Below are positions 25,953 through 35,683 of a DNA stretch of 64,000 nt, in pieces. Origin of the DNA: Brevundimonas goettingensis (GTDB lineage: Bacteria; Pseudomonadota; Alphaproteobacteria; Caulobacterales; Caulobacteraceae); contig NZ_CP062222.1 in assembly GCF_017487405.1 (NCBI RefSeq), positions 3,791,501 through 3,855,500 on the forward strand. The letters run 5' to 3'. The notes below the pieces were generated by a model that saw only the letters and a list, made by a program, of their open reading frames with translations, was not told the origin of the DNA and did no database searches. The position numbers were made by a program, and so were the translations under genes. The first letter of the stretch is position 1, and every line of letters starts with the position of its first letter.

Positions 25953-27716
25953 ATGCGCCTGTCACCTTCCGGATTCCTGGTCGCTGTCGCCTCTCTGGCT
26001 CTCGCGGCCTGTCAGGGACTGGGCGCGACGGGCTTTTCCGGGGCGGCGTCGGTGGATGCACCTCCTGTCTCCGCACCCGCCGTCCCGCCCGCGCGCGGTC
26101 CCTTTGTCGCCGCCGCCAATCCGCTGGCGGTGCAGGCGGGGCTCGACGTGTTGAAGCGCGGCGGATCAGCCGTCGATGCAGCGGTCGCGGTCCAGGCGGT
26201 GCTGGGCCTGGTCGAGCCGCAGTCGTCGGGTCTCGGCGGCGGCGCCTTCATGATGGTCTATGACGCCGCGACGAAGGAGGTCACCGCCTATGACGGGCGC
26301 GAGACGGCGCCGGCCGCCGCGACGCCCGAGCTGTTCTATGAGGACGGCAAGCCTTTGCCGTTCCAGCAGGCGGTGCTCAGCGGCCGCTCCACCGGCGTGC
26401 CCGGCGCCGTGGCCATGCTCGGCCTGGCCCAGAAGGCCCACGGCAAACTGGCGTGGAGCGCGCTGTTCGGAGACGCCGAACGTCTGGCCCGCGACGGCTT
26501 CGTGGTCAGCCCGCGTCTGGCGAGCATGATCGCCCTGCCTGCCAACTACGGTCAGGGTCACACCCGCTGGGCCGACGCCTATTTTACCAAGCCGGACGGA
26601 ACCCGCTACGTCGCCGGCGACGTCATCAGGAACCCCGCCTATGCCGAGACCGTCGCCACCCTGGCGCGTGACGGCGCCCGCGCCCTCTATGAGGGGCCTA
26701 TCGCCGAGGCCATCGTCGCCGCCACCCACGAGGCGCCGCGTCCCGGTTCGCTGACGACCGCTGACCTCGCAGGCTACACGCCCATCGAGCGCGGTGCCTT
26801 GTGCCGGCCGTTCCGGGTCTATGTCATCTGCGTGCCGCCGCCGCCGTCCAGCGGGGTTGCCGTGCTTCAGTTGCTGGAGATGTCGGAATATGCGCCGGAC
26901 CTTGCTTGGGGGCCGGACAATGCGGCGTCCTGGGTCGCCTTCGCCCAGCTGCAGCGGTTGATGTACGCCGACCGCGACCGCTACGTCGGCGACCCGGCCT
27001 TCGTCGGGGTGCCGGTCGAGGGGCTGCTGGACGAGGACTATGTCGCGGGCCGCGCCGAACTGGCTTCAGGTCTCACCGGAGCCGCCACCGCAGGCACGCC
27101 TCCGGGCGGGGTCTTCCGCGGCGGTGACGTCACGCGCGAGCCGGGCGGCACCAGCCATATGGTCATCATCGACGCCCAGGGGAATGCGGTCAGCATGACC
27201 ACAACGGTCGAGAGCATCTTCGGCTCTGGCCGGATGGTCGACGGCTTCTTCCTCAACAACCAGCTGACCGACTTCTCGTTCACCCCCACCCGTGCGGACG
27301 GCGGTCAGGCGGCAAACGCCGTCGCGGCGGGCAAGCGGCCGCGGTCGTCGATGTCGCCCCTGATCATCATGGATCAGCAGGGCAATCTGGTCGGGGCCAT
27401 GGGGTCGCCCGGCGGCTCGTCCATCCTGGCCTATAACGCCAAGGGGCTGATCGGGACCCTGGTCTGGGGCCTGCCGGTCCAGGCGGCCTTCAACCTGCCC
27501 AATCTGGTGGCCAAGGGTGACGGCTTCGGCGCGGACACCGAACGGTTCAGCCCGGCCCTGCGCGAGGGCATGGATGCGGCGGGCATCCACATCCAGCCGA
27601 ACGCGTCGGAGAACTCGGGCCTGCACGGCGCCCTGTGGCGGCGCGCCGCCGACGGGACCTGGGGCTGGGACGGCGGGGCCGACGACCGACGCGAAGGCCA
27701 GGCGCGCACGCACTGA
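25953..27716 (+). CDS. ggt: Gamma-glutamyltransferase (glutathione hydrolase), lipoprotein-like
   Basis: The 587-residue protein is an N-terminal nucleophile hydrolase that cleaves glutathione and moves the gamma-glutamyl group. GGSAVDAAVAVQAVLGLVEP and SSGLGGGAFMMVYD match the large subunit. The autoprocessing nucleophile is Thr400 in GGTSHMV, and MGSPGGSSI lies in the small subunit. The N-terminus has a signal ending LALAACQ, a lipobox, so the enzyme may be tethered in the periplasm rather than freely secreted. It is divergent from the export lipoprotein gene across a 180-bp promoter region and convergent with the ManC fusion gene. Confidence 0.93.
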   Translation: MRLSPSGFLVAVASLALAACQGLGATGFSGAASVDAPPVSAPAVPPARGPFVAAANPLAVQAGLDVLKRGGSAVDAAVAVQAVLGLVEPQSSGLGGGAFMMVYDAATKEVTAYDGRETAPAAATPELFYEDGKPLPFQQAVLSGRSTGVPGAVAMLGLAQKAHGKLAWSALFGDAERLARDGFVVSPRLASMIALPANYGQGHTRWADAYFTKPDGTRYVAGDVIRNPAYAETVATLARDGARALYEGPIAEAIVAATHEAPRPGSLTTADLAGYTPIERGALCRPFRVYVICVPPPPSSGVAVLQLLEMSEYAPDLAWGPDNAASWVAFAQLQRLMYADRDRYVGDPAFVGVPVEGLLDEDYVAGRAELASGLTGAATAGTPPGGVFRGGDVTREPGGTSHMVIIDAQGNAVSMTTTVESIFGSGRMVDGFFLNNQLTDFSFTPTRADGGQAANAVAAGKRPRSSMSPLIIMDQQGNLVGAMGSPGGSSILAYNAKGLIGTLVWGLPVQAAFNLPNLVAKGDGFGADTERFSPALREGMDAAGIHIQPNASENSGLHGALWRRAADGTWGWDGGADDRREGQARTH

Positions 27717-27750
27717 GGCCGCGCCGCCATTCGCGTCGGACTGGAGCGCG

Positions 27751-29967
27751 TCAGCCCAGCGTCAGCCTGTGTCCGGAGCCCAGGTCGAGCGCCGCATAGG
27801 TCCGGCTCAGCTGATCGAAGGCGGCGATGATGTGGTAGAAGGAACTGGCCGGAGCCGGTTCATCCAGGAATTTCCCGTCGGGGAAGCGCTTATCGCGCCA
27901 CACCCCGTTTTCGGTCAGGTACAGCCACAGGGCGCGCAGGGCCGTTGCGGCGTCTTCCAGATAGGCCGCGCGGGGGCCGTCGTCGCTGTTTTCGGCGAGG
28001 ATCAGGGAGGACTTCAGCCACTCTGTCTGGGGCCACAACCGGGCGCGGTGGCTGCGGATCGTCATGTCTTCGTTCATGGCGTCCAGAGCGACCGGGGGGC
28101 GCTGGCCGATACCCTTGCGGCCGTTGTCGTAGAGGGCGCGGGCGGCGGCCGTAGCGCGGGCGTCGCCGCGCAGCAGACCGTAACGCGCCAGCAACCAGGC
28201 CCATTCGAACTGGTGGCCAGGTTCGAACAGTCGGCCGTCCTCGCCGTCGGCGGGCGCCCAGTCCTCGTTGAAGAATTCGCGCAGGAAACCGCCTTCGCGG
28301 TCGATGAAGACGTCCATGGCCAGGCCGGCGATCCGGTCGGCCATGGCGCTCCAGGCGGGATCGTCGCTCAGAGCCTCCCAGGCGAGGCTGGCCTCGAACA
28401 GATGCATATGGGCGTTCGACTGGAACGGGTGGTCATCGACTTCGCGCATGGCGCCGTTGGGCATCGCCTCGGACAACAGCTGTTCGCGCAGCCTGACCGC
28501 ATCGGCTTCAAGTTCGGGGTCGTCGATCCCGGCCTGTTTCGCGGCGGCCAGGGCAAACAGGACGAAGGCCTGATCGTAGAGCATCGCCGTGTCGTCGACC
28601 ACGCTCCAGTCGGCGCCGATCAGGGCGCGAGTCTTGCCGTCGGGGCGCAGATAGGCGGCGCGCAGGCGCTCCAGGGCTGAGGCTATGATAGGCTTCCACG
28701 GCCCCTTCCAGCCCATGGCGCCGGCCTGGGCATAGACGAAGATCTGACGGGTCTGGACCCGGGCGCGGCGGTTGCCGCCGGGCGCCTGTCCGTCCAGGCT
28801 CAGGGTTTCGCTGAAGCCGCCGTCGGCGCCCAGACCCAGGGTCGCCCAGATCGGCAGGGCGCGCAGCCGAAGCCAGTCGGCGAACCGCCGGGCGCCCGTC
28901 TCGAGGCTCTCCGGTCCGGGCTTCTGGAAGTCCAGATGGCGCGGCGAGATGACCTTCATCCGCTCGACCAGCCGCTTGACCTCCTGCGACCGCGCCAGAT
29001 CGCAGACCAGGACGGCGTCGTCCTCGACGATGATGGCCAGATCGCGGACCCCCAGGGCCGCCACGAGCTTGCCGTCGGGCGCCCGGGCCAGAATCCGTTC
29101 GGCGTCCTCGAGGATGTGGACGCCGACTCCACCCTCACCACTGGCGGCGATGGAGTCCCAGGCGCCGAGATCGGACCAGGCGAAATCGACTTCCAGAACC
29201 GAAGCTCTCTGGGTGGGCTCCATGACGGCATAGTCGATGGAGATTTTCGGCGCATTGCGGAAGCCCTCGCCGAGCGCCAGCACCGGATCGGCCGCGTTCT
29301 CGACGGCGAAGGCCGAGGAGGCCGCCGCGAGAACCGCTGGAGCGTGGGCGGCCAGTTCCTCGATCAGGGTGGTGGCGGAAACGATGAAATTACCGCTGTT
29401 CCACAGATAGCCGGCCTCGATGAAGGCGCGCGCCGTCTCGGGTTCGGGCTTTTCGTGGAAGGAGGCGACGGCCGACAGTCCCGGGGCTTCCGGCTTGATA
29501 TAGCCATAGGCCGAGGACGGCTCGGTCGGCTTGACGCCCAGGGTCACGATCCGCCCCTGCGCCGCGGCCGAAGCGGCCTCCGTCACCGCACTGCGGAAGG
29601 CGGCGTCGTCGGGAATATAGTGATCCGAGGCGACGAAAACGATGATCCCTTGCGGGTCGCGCTTCTGCACCCAGAGGGCCGCCGCCGCCATGGCCGCGGC
29701 CGAATCCCGGGCCTCGGGTTCGAGCAGGATCTGCCCGCTGACGTCTATCTCCGCCAACTGGGTCTCGATCGCCTCGCGATGGGACAGGCCTGCGATGACC
29801 ACAACCTTACCGTCGTCGCCCGCCAGGTCGGAAACCCGGTTCACCGTGTCCTGAAACAGCGATCGGTTTCCGGCCAATGCGATGAATTGCTTGGGGCGCG
29901 AGGGCCGTGACGCAGGCCACAGACGCGTTCCGGCGCCGCCGCACATAATGATCGGATATAGGGTCAT
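27751..29967 (-). CDS. Mannose-1-phosphate guanylyltransferase - AGE-family epimerase/isomerase fusion
   Basis: The 738-residue protein starts at the ATG at 29967 (MTLYPIIMCGGAGTRLWP); the open frame upstream lacks a conserved start. Residues 1-340 are ManC-like, with GGAGTRLWPASRPSRPKQF for GTP binding and FHEKPEPETA and DYAVME further on. Residues ~370-738 resemble the (alpha/alpha)6-barrel of N-acylglucosamine 2-epimerase and AGE-type phosphomannose isomerases (HLFEASLAWEAL, PGHQFEWAWLLARYG, HRARLWPQTEWLKS). The fusion could convert fructose-6-P or mannose-6-P and make GDP-mannose from mannose-1-P, feeding the GDP-fucose synthase at 7.6 kb. The role of the C-terminal half is inferred. Confidence 0.88.
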   Translation of the reverse strand: MTLYPIIMCGGAGTRLWPASRPSRPKQFIALAGNRSLFQDTVNRVSDLAGDDGKVVVIAGLSHREAIETQLAEIDVSGQILLEPEARDSAAAMAAAALWVQKRDPQGIIVFVASDHYIPDDAAFRSAVTEAASAAAQGRIVTLGVKPTEPSSAYGYIKPEAPGLSAVASFHEKPEPETARAFIEAGYLWNSGNFIVSATTLIEELAAHAPAVLAAASSAFAVENAADPVLALGEGFRNAPKISIDYAVMEPTQRASVLEVDFAWSDLGAWDSIAASGEGGVGVHILEDAERILARAPDGKLVAALGVRDLAIIVEDDAVLVCDLARSQEVKRLVERMKVISPRHLDFQKPGPESLETGARRFADWLRLRALPIWATLGLGADGGFSETLSLDGQAPGGNRRARVQTRQIFVYAQAGAMGWKGPWKPIIASALERLRAAYLRPDGKTRALIGADWSVVDDTAMLYDQAFVLFALAAAKQAGIDDPELEADAVRLREQLLSEAMPNGAMREVDDHPFQSNAHMHLFEASLAWEALSDDPAWSAMADRIAGLAMDVFIDREGGFLREFFNEDWAPADGEDGRLFEPGHQFEWAWLLARYGLLRGDARATAAARALYDNGRKGIGQRPPVALDAMNEDMTIRSHRARLWPQTEWLKSSLILAENSDDGPRAAYLEDAATALRALWLYLTENGVWRDKRFPDGKFLDEPAPASSFYHIIAAFDQLSRTYAALDLGSGHRLTLG

Positions 29968-30126
29968 GTGTCGACTTATAGGCGAGAGGGACGGGGAAGA
30001 AAGAGTTTCAAGCGCGAATAGCGACGCTACGTCGAGCGCCCGAAAACTGTCACGCTTGGGCGACAATCCGGAGACTTCGCATGCGTGACCGCGGAGTTTG
30101 CCGGGGCCGCCCAAACGACGGTCACC

Positions 30127-31599
30127 CTAGAGCGGAAGGGGCAACCGGATCTCGAAGGTGGTGCCTTTCGGCCCTGTGTCGACAAGCCGCAGCTCGCCGC
30201 CATGGTTGGCCGCCAGTTCGCGCGAGATGGTCAGACCCAGGCCCGTGCCTTCGGACGCCTTGCCGCTGACAAAGGGTTCGAACAGGCGTTCCGAGAGGCG
30301 CGGCGGAATGCCTGGACCGTCGTCGGCGATCAGGATCACAGCCACATCGCCATCCGCCTCGGCGGCGATGCGGATGACACCCTTGCCCTTGCGCGGGCCC
30401 CGGGTGGAGTCGGCCTCGATGGCCTGACGGGCGTTGCGCATCAGATTGACCAGGATGCGGTGCAACTGGTCGCTGTCGGCGACGACGGCGAAGCGGGCCG
30501 GGATGGCCTTGGTCAGGCGCACCCCCGCCGGGTCCAGTCCGGCGTCCTCGGCGGCGCCCGCGGCGGCCGTGGCCAGCGGGATGCGGATCAGGACCGGCGC
30601 CGGCTCCTCGGACTTGCCATAGTCGAGGACATTGCGGGTCAGGGCGGCGGCGCGGCCCAGGGCTCGCTCCAGACGCGGCATGGCCTTGGCCACCTGGGGG
30701 TCGGCGGAGGAGGCCAGACGCTCGGACGCCATCTGGGCCGAGGTCAACATGTTGCGCAGGTCGTGATTGATCTTGGCCACCGCCTCGCCGAGCGCCACGA
30801 GGCGCGAGCGCGCGCGCAGCGACTGACGGACTTCATCCTGCATCCGCGCCAGCTCGCGCTCGACCCGGCCGATCTCGTCGTGACGGTCCGAGGGGGTGGG
30901 GGCGATGGTCTCCACGTCGGCGGCGAAGCCTTCGATCGACCGCGTCACCCGGCGCAGCGGCTGCAGCACCAGGAAGGCCAGACCCGCATAGAGCAGGGCG
31001 CCGGCGACGATGGAGATCAGCATCGAGACCAGCAGGCTGTTCAGCAGGAAGGCGCGCAGCTCCAGCTTCAGCGGCTCGGCCGGCGCGACCACGTCGATGA
31101 AGTCGCCCGAGCGATAGCGCGGCTTGGCCCGCACCCGGATGGAGCGGTCGGGCTTCCCGTTCAGGGTGACGACCGGGTCCCACAGCCGCGCGGCCAGACC
31201 CCGGCGGCGCAGGTCGATGAAGTCGGGCGCCCGGGTCAGCTGGGGCGCCTGGAGGAGCTGACGCATCACCCCCTGATCGGAAATGGCCACAGCCGAGACG
31301 CCGCCGATGCGCAGCATGCTCTCGGCGGTGTTGTCGTCCACGGCGTTGTAGGGCAGGGCCTCGACCCCGACCGAGGCCAGTTCGGCGGCCTGCAGCCGGT
31401 CCGACAGCCAGCGCTCGTGGAAGGAGGCGGCGCTTGGGGCGATGATCAGGGCCTCGACCGCCAGGGTGAAGGCGACGGTCAGCAGCAGCAGGCGCGACGA
31501 CAGGCCGTCCGGCGCATGCGGCGTCAGCCGTTCTCGCCAGTCGGCAGGAATCCTGAGGCGCTCGCGCACCTTTCCGGCCAGATCGTCCCCCAGACTCAT
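30127..31599 (-). CDS. Membrane sensor histidine kinase
   Basis: The 490-residue protein has a first membrane helix near residue 30-55 (LLLLTVAFTLAVEALIIAPS), a periplasmic sensing region of ~170 residues, and a second helix near 200-225 (SMLISIVAGALLYAGLAFLVL). A HAMP-like linker follows, then a phospho-acceptor helix with INHDLRNMLTSAQMASERL. The ATPase domain shows NLMRNARQAIEAD (N box), IADDGPGIPPRLSERLF (G1) and GTGLGLTISRELAANHGG (G2). No response regulator is adjacent, so it is an orphan kinase or works with a distant partner. The signal is unknown. The TVP38 gene lies 37 bp upstream in the same direction. Confidence 0.9.
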   Translation of the reverse strand: MSLGDDLAGKVRERLRIPADWRERLTPHAPDGLSSRLLLLTVAFTLAVEALIIAPSAASFHERWLSDRLQAAELASVGVEALPYNAVDDNTAESMLRIGGVSAVAISDQGVMRQLLQAPQLTRAPDFIDLRRRGLAARLWDPVVTLNGKPDRSIRVRAKPRYRSGDFIDVVAPAEPLKLELRAFLLNSLLVSMLISIVAGALLYAGLAFLVLQPLRRVTRSIEGFAADVETIAPTPSDRHDEIGRVERELARMQDEVRQSLRARSRLVALGEAVAKINHDLRNMLTSAQMASERLASSADPQVAKAMPRLERALGRAAALTRNVLDYGKSEEPAPVLIRIPLATAAAGAAEDAGLDPAGVRLTKAIPARFAVVADSDQLHRILVNLMRNARQAIEADSTRGPRKGKGVIRIAAEADGDVAVILIADDGPGIPPRLSERLFEPFVSGKASEGTGLGLTISRELAANHGGELRLVDTGPKGTTFEIRLPLPL

Positions 31600-31636
31600 G
31601 TCCCGGGTCCTGCAAGGATGGCGCCGCTGCCTATGC

Positions 31637-32374
31637 TCATTCCGGGACCCTGGGCGTCGCGGTCTTCGGCGTAAATCGGGTCTGTACCCCCTTCAGGGCG
31701 AAGGGCAGGACGACCGCCAGGATGAAGACGCCCAGCATCGGGGCCCAGAACTGGCCGAACAGGGCCTGGAAGTCAGGGTTGGGGTCGTTGGCCAAAAGGG
31801 CGTTCAGCCGGGCGCCGATCCAGCAATAGATGATGTGGGCGGGCAGGAGGCCGATCACCGTCGCGATCACATAGGGCAGAAGCCGCACCCCCATCACGCC
31901 CGCGGCGATATTGATCATGTGGAAGGGCACCACGACGGCGAGGCGTGAGGCCAGGACGTACCAGAATGTCTCCTTGTCGATGGCGACGCAGACCTTCTGC
32001 ATCAGGCCGGCGTTCTGTTCGGCCCGTTCGCGCATCGACCGGCCCAGCGCCGAGCGCGCCACGCCGTAGACGATCAGCGCGCCCAGGGTGGCGGCGACCG
32101 AGGTCGAGACCCCGCCGACCCACGGTCCGAACAGATAGCCGGCCGTGATGGTCACGAAGAAGACGCCGGGCACCACGCTGGCGGTGGCGATGGTGAAGAT
32201 CGCCATCAGGGTCAGAAGGCTCAGGATCCAGTGGTCGGCGGTGAAGGCGCGCAGCTCCGCGCCGTGCACGCGCAGGGTCTCCAGCGACAGATAGCGGTTC
32301 CAGCCCATGCCGAAGATCAGGGCCGCCACACCGGCCAGGATGATGAGGGGCGCAAAGCGCCGCAGACGATTCAT
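31637..32374 (-). CDS. TVP38/TMEM64 family membrane protein
   Basis: The 245-residue protein has about six hydrophobic segments and the VTT (SNARE-associated) core: [21 protein letters not shown], then a polar loop, then [21 protein letters not shown] with its Pro and Asn, then [22 protein letters not shown]. Family members are inner-membrane proteins related to DedA, some with lipid scramblase or transport activity; the bacterial role is not settled. It starts divergently from rpmH across a 146-bp promoter region and is followed by the histidine kinase. Confidence 0.87.
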   Translation of the reverse strand: MNRLRRFAPLIILAGVAALIFGMGWNRYLSLETLRVHGAELRAFTADHWILSLLTLMAIFTIATASVVPGVFFVTITAGYLFGPWVGGVSTSVAATLGALIVYGVARSALGRSMRERAEQNAGLMQKVCVAIDKETFWYVLASRLAVVVPFHMINIAAGVMGVRLLPYVIATVIGLLPAHIIYCWIGARLNALLANDPNPDFQALFGQFWAPMLGVFILAVVLPFALKGVQTRFTPKTATPRVPE

Positions 32375-32427
32375 TCGAACTCCGACACGCGACCGCGTGC
32401 GACAAGGGCTTTTGGGCGCGTTCGGCG

Positions 32428-32456
32428 TTGACTCGCGCCGACAGGCCCCTTATACG
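32428..32456 (+). promoter_or_regulatory. Sigma-70-type promoter of rpmH
   Basis: TTGACT (32428-32433), a 17-bp spacer and TATACG (32451-32456) form a good housekeeping promoter 64 bp upstream of the rpmH GTG. Confidence 0.65.
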
Positions 32457-32520
32457 CCCGCCCTCCTGCAGCGGACGCTTATCTGTCCGTAGCGACCACA
32501 TTCAACCCGAGGAGCCGACC

Positions 32521-32655
32521 GTGAAGCGGACCTATCAGCCGTCGCGACTCGTGCGCAAGCGCCGTCACGGCTTCCGTTCGCGGATGGCCACCAAGAACGG
32601 GCAGAAGATCGTTGCGCGCCGTCGCGCCAAGGGCCGCAAGAAGCTGACTGCTTAA
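32521..32655 (+). CDS. rpmH: 50S ribosomal protein L34
   Basis: A 44-residue, very basic protein beginning [18 protein letters not shown] and ending [13 protein letters not shown], the full L34 sequence pattern. It binds 23S rRNA in the large subunit. The start is the GTG at 32521, with a GAGG site (CGAGGAGCC) just upstream; the longer open frame from 32428 covers the promoter and is not coding. It leads the conserved rpmH-rnpA-yidC-engB group. Confidence 0.97.
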   Translation: MKRTYQPSRLVRKRRHGFRSRMATKNGQKIVARRRAKGRKKLTA

Positions 32656-32671
32656 GCGGCCTGTATTCTTC

Positions 32672-32694
32672 CCCCCAATTCCTTATCTTGGGGG
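32672..32694 (+). promoter_or_regulatory. Hairpin covering the rnpA ribosome-binding site
   Basis: CCCCCAA (32672-32678) pairs with TTGGGGG (32688-32694) around a 9-nt loop. The right arm runs into GGGGGAGG, the Shine-Dalgarno of rnpA (ATG 32702). Folding would hide this site in the rpmH-rnpA message and could lower RnpA output relative to L34. Confidence 0.5.
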
Positions 32695-32701
32695 AGGAAC
32701 C

Positions 32702-33133
32702 ATGACGGATGTTCTGAAAATCGAACGCCTGACCTCGCGGCCCCAGTTCCTGGCGGCCGCGAAAGGTGTTTCTCAGGCCCGTGGCGCCGTGGTCGTCCAG
32801 CGCCTTGACCGGGCCGACGGCGATCCCGTCGTGCGCGTCGGCTTCACCGCCACCCGCAAGGTCGGCGGCGCCGTCGTTCGCAACCGGGCCAAGCGCCGTC
32901 TGCGCGAGGCCGCTCGCGCCCTCGTTTCCGATCATGGCGTGCCGGGCAGCGACTATGTGCTGATCGCCCGCATGGGCACGGCGGCCCGCGAGTGGCCGCG
33001 TTTGCTTGACGACGTGAAATCGGCGCTTACAAGGCTGGCGACCGCGCCGGCCCCTTCCGCAGGGATTTCGGGCGATACGCCGCCCCCCGCCCGTCTTAAC
33101 GCCGCCCGCGATACCCAATCCCAGGACCGCTGA
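32702..33133 (+). CDS. rnpA: Ribonuclease P protein component
   Basis: The 143-residue basic protein assists the RNase P RNA in 5' maturation of tRNA precursors. The family signature is clear: VRVGFTATRKVGGAVVRNRAKRRLREAARAL, read here in two parts as FTATRKVGGAVVRNR and AKRRLREAAR (the RNR motif). The last ~35 residues are a Pro/Ala-rich tail without known role. It lies 46 bp after rpmH and 4 bp before yidC. Confidence 0.96.
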   Translation: MTDVLKIERLTSRPQFLAAAKGVSQARGAVVVQRLDRADGDPVVRVGFTATRKVGGAVVRNRAKRRLREAARALVSDHGVPGSDYVLIARMGTAAREWPRLLDDVKSALTRLATAPAPSAGISGDTPPPARLNAARDTQSQDR

Positions 33134-33137
33134 CCGA

Positions 33138-34976
33138 ATGAAATTCGATAACGCCCGCAACACGGTGATCTTCGTGATCTGCACCGTGGTGATCCTGATC
33201 CTGTATCAGATCTTCGTCCTGGAGCCGCAGAGCAAGGCGCGTCGCGCCGCCATGGCCGCGCACGAGACCAGCCAGACCACCCAGGGCGGCAAGCCGGGCG
33301 TGTCCGACGCGGTCGGCCCCCAGACGACGCCGACGAGCGCCAATTTCGTCACCGACCGCACCCAGGCCTTGGGCGGCGCCGCGCGCGTGCCGATCGCGAC
33401 CCCGACCCTGCGCGGCTCGCTGTCGCTGCAGGGCGGTCGCATCGACGACCTGTTCCTGACCAAATACCGCACCACCATCAAGCCGGACTCGGGCATGGAG
33501 GAGCTGTTCCGCCCGCAGGGGATGGAGCACGCCTACTTCGCCCAGTTCGGCTGGACCGGCCCCAACATCACCGGCGGCGTCCCCGGCCCGAACACCGTCT
33601 GGGCTCTGACCAGCGGCTCGACCCTGACGCCCGCCACCCCGATCACCCTGACCTGGGACAACGGCCAGGGCCTGCGCTTCACCCGCGTGGTCTCGATCGA
33701 CGATCAGTACATGTTCGCGGTCAAGGACACCGTCACCAACCTGGGAACCCAGGCCGTGACCATCGCCCCCTATGGCCGCGTCGAGCGCCAGGGCGTGCCC
33801 CCGGCTCTGGGCAAGACCCAGATCCTGCATGAGGGCGCCATCGGCACCTTCAGCACCGCCGACGGCAAGGGCTATTCGACGGAGCAGCTCAAGTACAAGG
33901 CTTGGGAGAAGAAGCCGCTCCAGGAGCACGCCTCGACCGGCGGCTGGCTCGGCATCACCGACAAATACTGGATGGCGGCCCTGATCCCGCCCCAGACGGA
34001 AAAGGTCACCGCCCAGTTCAAGGTCGACGACGCGACCCGCTTCGACATCCACGTCGCCCAGATGCTGGGCGCCTCGCATACGATTCAGCCGGGCCAGACC
34101 ATCGTCGAGCAGCAGAACCTGTTCGCCGGGGCCAAGCGCAACGAGATCCTCGCGAACTACGAGAAGGCGATGAAGCTGCCGCGCTTCATCTACGCCATTG
34201 ACTGGGGGATGCTGTGGTTCCTGACGCGCCCGATCTTCCTGCTGGTCGAGTTCTTCTACGGCCTGGTCCACAATTTCGGCGTGGCCATCCTGCTGCTGAC
34301 GCTGACGATCAAGCTCATCATGTTCCCGCTGGCGAACAAGAGCTACGAGAGCCTGTCGAAGATGCGCAAGCTCCAGCCCAAGATGGAGGCCATCAAGGCG
34401 GCGCATAAGGACGATCCGGCCGCTCAGCAGCGCGAGACCATGGCGCTGTACCAGTCCGAGAAGATCAATCCCCTGGCGGGCTGCCTGCCCATCCTGGTCC
34501 AGATCCCGGTCTTCTATGCCCTCTACAAGGTGCTCTACGTCACCATCGAGATGCGGCATGCGCCCTTCTTCGGCTGGATCCGCGACCTGTCGGACCGCGA
34601 CCCGACCAACATCTGGAACCTGTTCGGCCTGATCCCCTGGGATCCGGCGACGGCTCCGCTGATCGGTCAGTTCCTGTCGCCCCACGTCGGCGGCGGCTTC
34701 ACCCTGGCGCTCAGCGTCCTGGCCATCATCTACGGCCTGACCATGTGGCTGCAGCAGGCCATGAACCCGCCCGCGCCCGATCCGGTCCAGCGCCAGATCT
34801 TCATGTTCATGCCGCTGGTCTTCACCTTCATCATGGCCAGCTTCCCGGCCGGGCTGCTGGTCTACTGGGCGTGGAACAACGTTCTTTCGATCGTGCAGCA
34901 GTATTTCATCATGCACCGCTTCAAGGCCGAGAACCCGATCGACGACTTCTTCTCCAAGCTCAAGAAGGCGACCTGA
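33138..34976 (+). CDS. yidC: Membrane protein insertase YidC
   Basis: The 612-residue protein inserts and folds inner-membrane proteins, alone or with SecYEG. It has an N-terminal membrane anchor ([19 protein letters not shown]), a large periplasmic beta-sandwich domain at ~60-370, and a C-terminal five-helix Oxa1/Alb3 core starting near [17 protein letters not shown] and including [19 protein letters not shown] and [20 protein letters not shown]. Length and order fit Gram-negative YidC. It follows rnpA by 4 bp and precedes engB by 1 bp. Confidence 0.97.
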   Translation: MKFDNARNTVIFVICTVVILILYQIFVLEPQSKARRAAMAAHETSQTTQGGKPGVSDAVGPQTTPTSANFVTDRTQALGGAARVPIATPTLRGSLSLQGGRIDDLFLTKYRTTIKPDSGMEELFRPQGMEHAYFAQFGWTGPNITGGVPGPNTVWALTSGSTLTPATPITLTWDNGQGLRFTRVVSIDDQYMFAVKDTVTNLGTQAVTIAPYGRVERQGVPPALGKTQILHEGAIGTFSTADGKGYSTEQLKYKAWEKKPLQEHASTGGWLGITDKYWMAALIPPQTEKVTAQFKVDDATRFDIHVAQMLGASHTIQPGQTIVEQQNLFAGAKRNEILANYEKAMKLPRFIYAIDWGMLWFLTRPIFLLVEFFYGLVHNFGVAILLLTLTIKLIMFPLANKSYESLSKMRKLQPKMEAIKAAHKDDPAAQQRETMALYQSEKINPLAGCLPILVQIPVFYALYKVLYVTIEMRHAPFFGWIRDLSDRDPTNIWNLFGLIPWDPATAPLIGQFLSPHVGGGFTLALSVLAIIYGLTMWLQQAMNPPAPDPVQRQIFMFMPLVFTFIMASFPAGLLVYWAWNNVLSIVQQYFIMHRFKAENPIDDFFSKLKKAT

Positions 34977-34977
34977 G

Positions 34978-35616
34978 TTGGAATACGAAGACGAAGAGAT
35001 CGAGGCCGCGCGGGTCCTGTTCCAGCGCCAGGCGACCTTCGTCATGGGGGCGGCCAAGATCGACCAGTTGCCCGAGCCGAACCTGCCCGAGATCGCCTTC
35101 GCCGGCCGGTCGAACGTGGGCAAGTCCAGCCTGATCAACGGCCTGGTCGGCATGCACAAGCTGGCCCGCGCCTCCAACGAGCCGGGCCGCACGCGCGAGG
35201 TCAATTTCTTCGACCTGGACGGCCAGCTGCGTCTCGTCGATCTTCCCGGCTACGGCTGGGCCAAGGCGTCCAAGACCACGGTCAAGAAATTCCAGGATCT
35301 GGGCCGCGACTATCTGCGCGGCCGGGTGACGCTGAAACGGGTCTATCTGCTGATCGACAGCCGGCACGGGCTGAAGTCGGTGGACACCGAGGCGCTCGAC
35401 GCTCTCGACCTGGCCGCCGTCAGCTACCAGATCGTCCTGACCAAGGCCGACAAGCTCAAGAAGGGCGAGGGCGAGGCCGTGCGCGAGAAGACCCTCAAGG
35501 CCATCGCCAAACGCCCCGCCGCCTTCCCGGACGTCGCCCTGACGTCCGCCGAAAAGGGCGACGGCATGCCCGAACTGCGCGCCGAGATCATGCGCACGAC
35601 CGGAACCGCGCCGTAA
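34978..35616 (+). CDS. engB: Ribosome biogenesis GTPase EngB (YihA/YsxC)
   Basis: The 212-residue GTPase helps assemble the 50S subunit. G1 is [11 protein letters not shown] near residues 41-51, G2 is around [10 protein letters not shown]3 is DLPGYG, G4 is TKAD, and G5 is a TSAEKGDG stretch. The start appears to be the TTG at 34978, one base after the yidC stop; the residues that follow ([20 protein letters not shown]) resemble the N-terminus of alphaproteobacterial homologues, so a later ATG at 35043 would cut conserved sequence. It is the last gene of the rpmH cluster and converges on the SRPBCC gene. Confidence 0.95.
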   Translation: MEYEDEEIEAARVLFQRQATFVMGAAKIDQLPEPNLPEIAFAGRSNVGKSSLINGLVGMHKLARASNEPGRTREVNFFDLDGQLRLVDLPGYGWAKASKTTVKKFQDLGRDYLRGRVTLKRVYLLIDSRHGLKSVDTEALDALDLAAVSYQIVLTKADKLKKGEGEAVREKTLKAIAKRPAAFPDVALTSAEKGDGMPELRAEIMRTTGTAP

Positions 35617-35683
35617 GCTCGGGCCCTTCGGGCCGCGCTAACGCTCGCCGTGCGGCGGCTCTCTGCTTGAGCGCGATCAGGTC

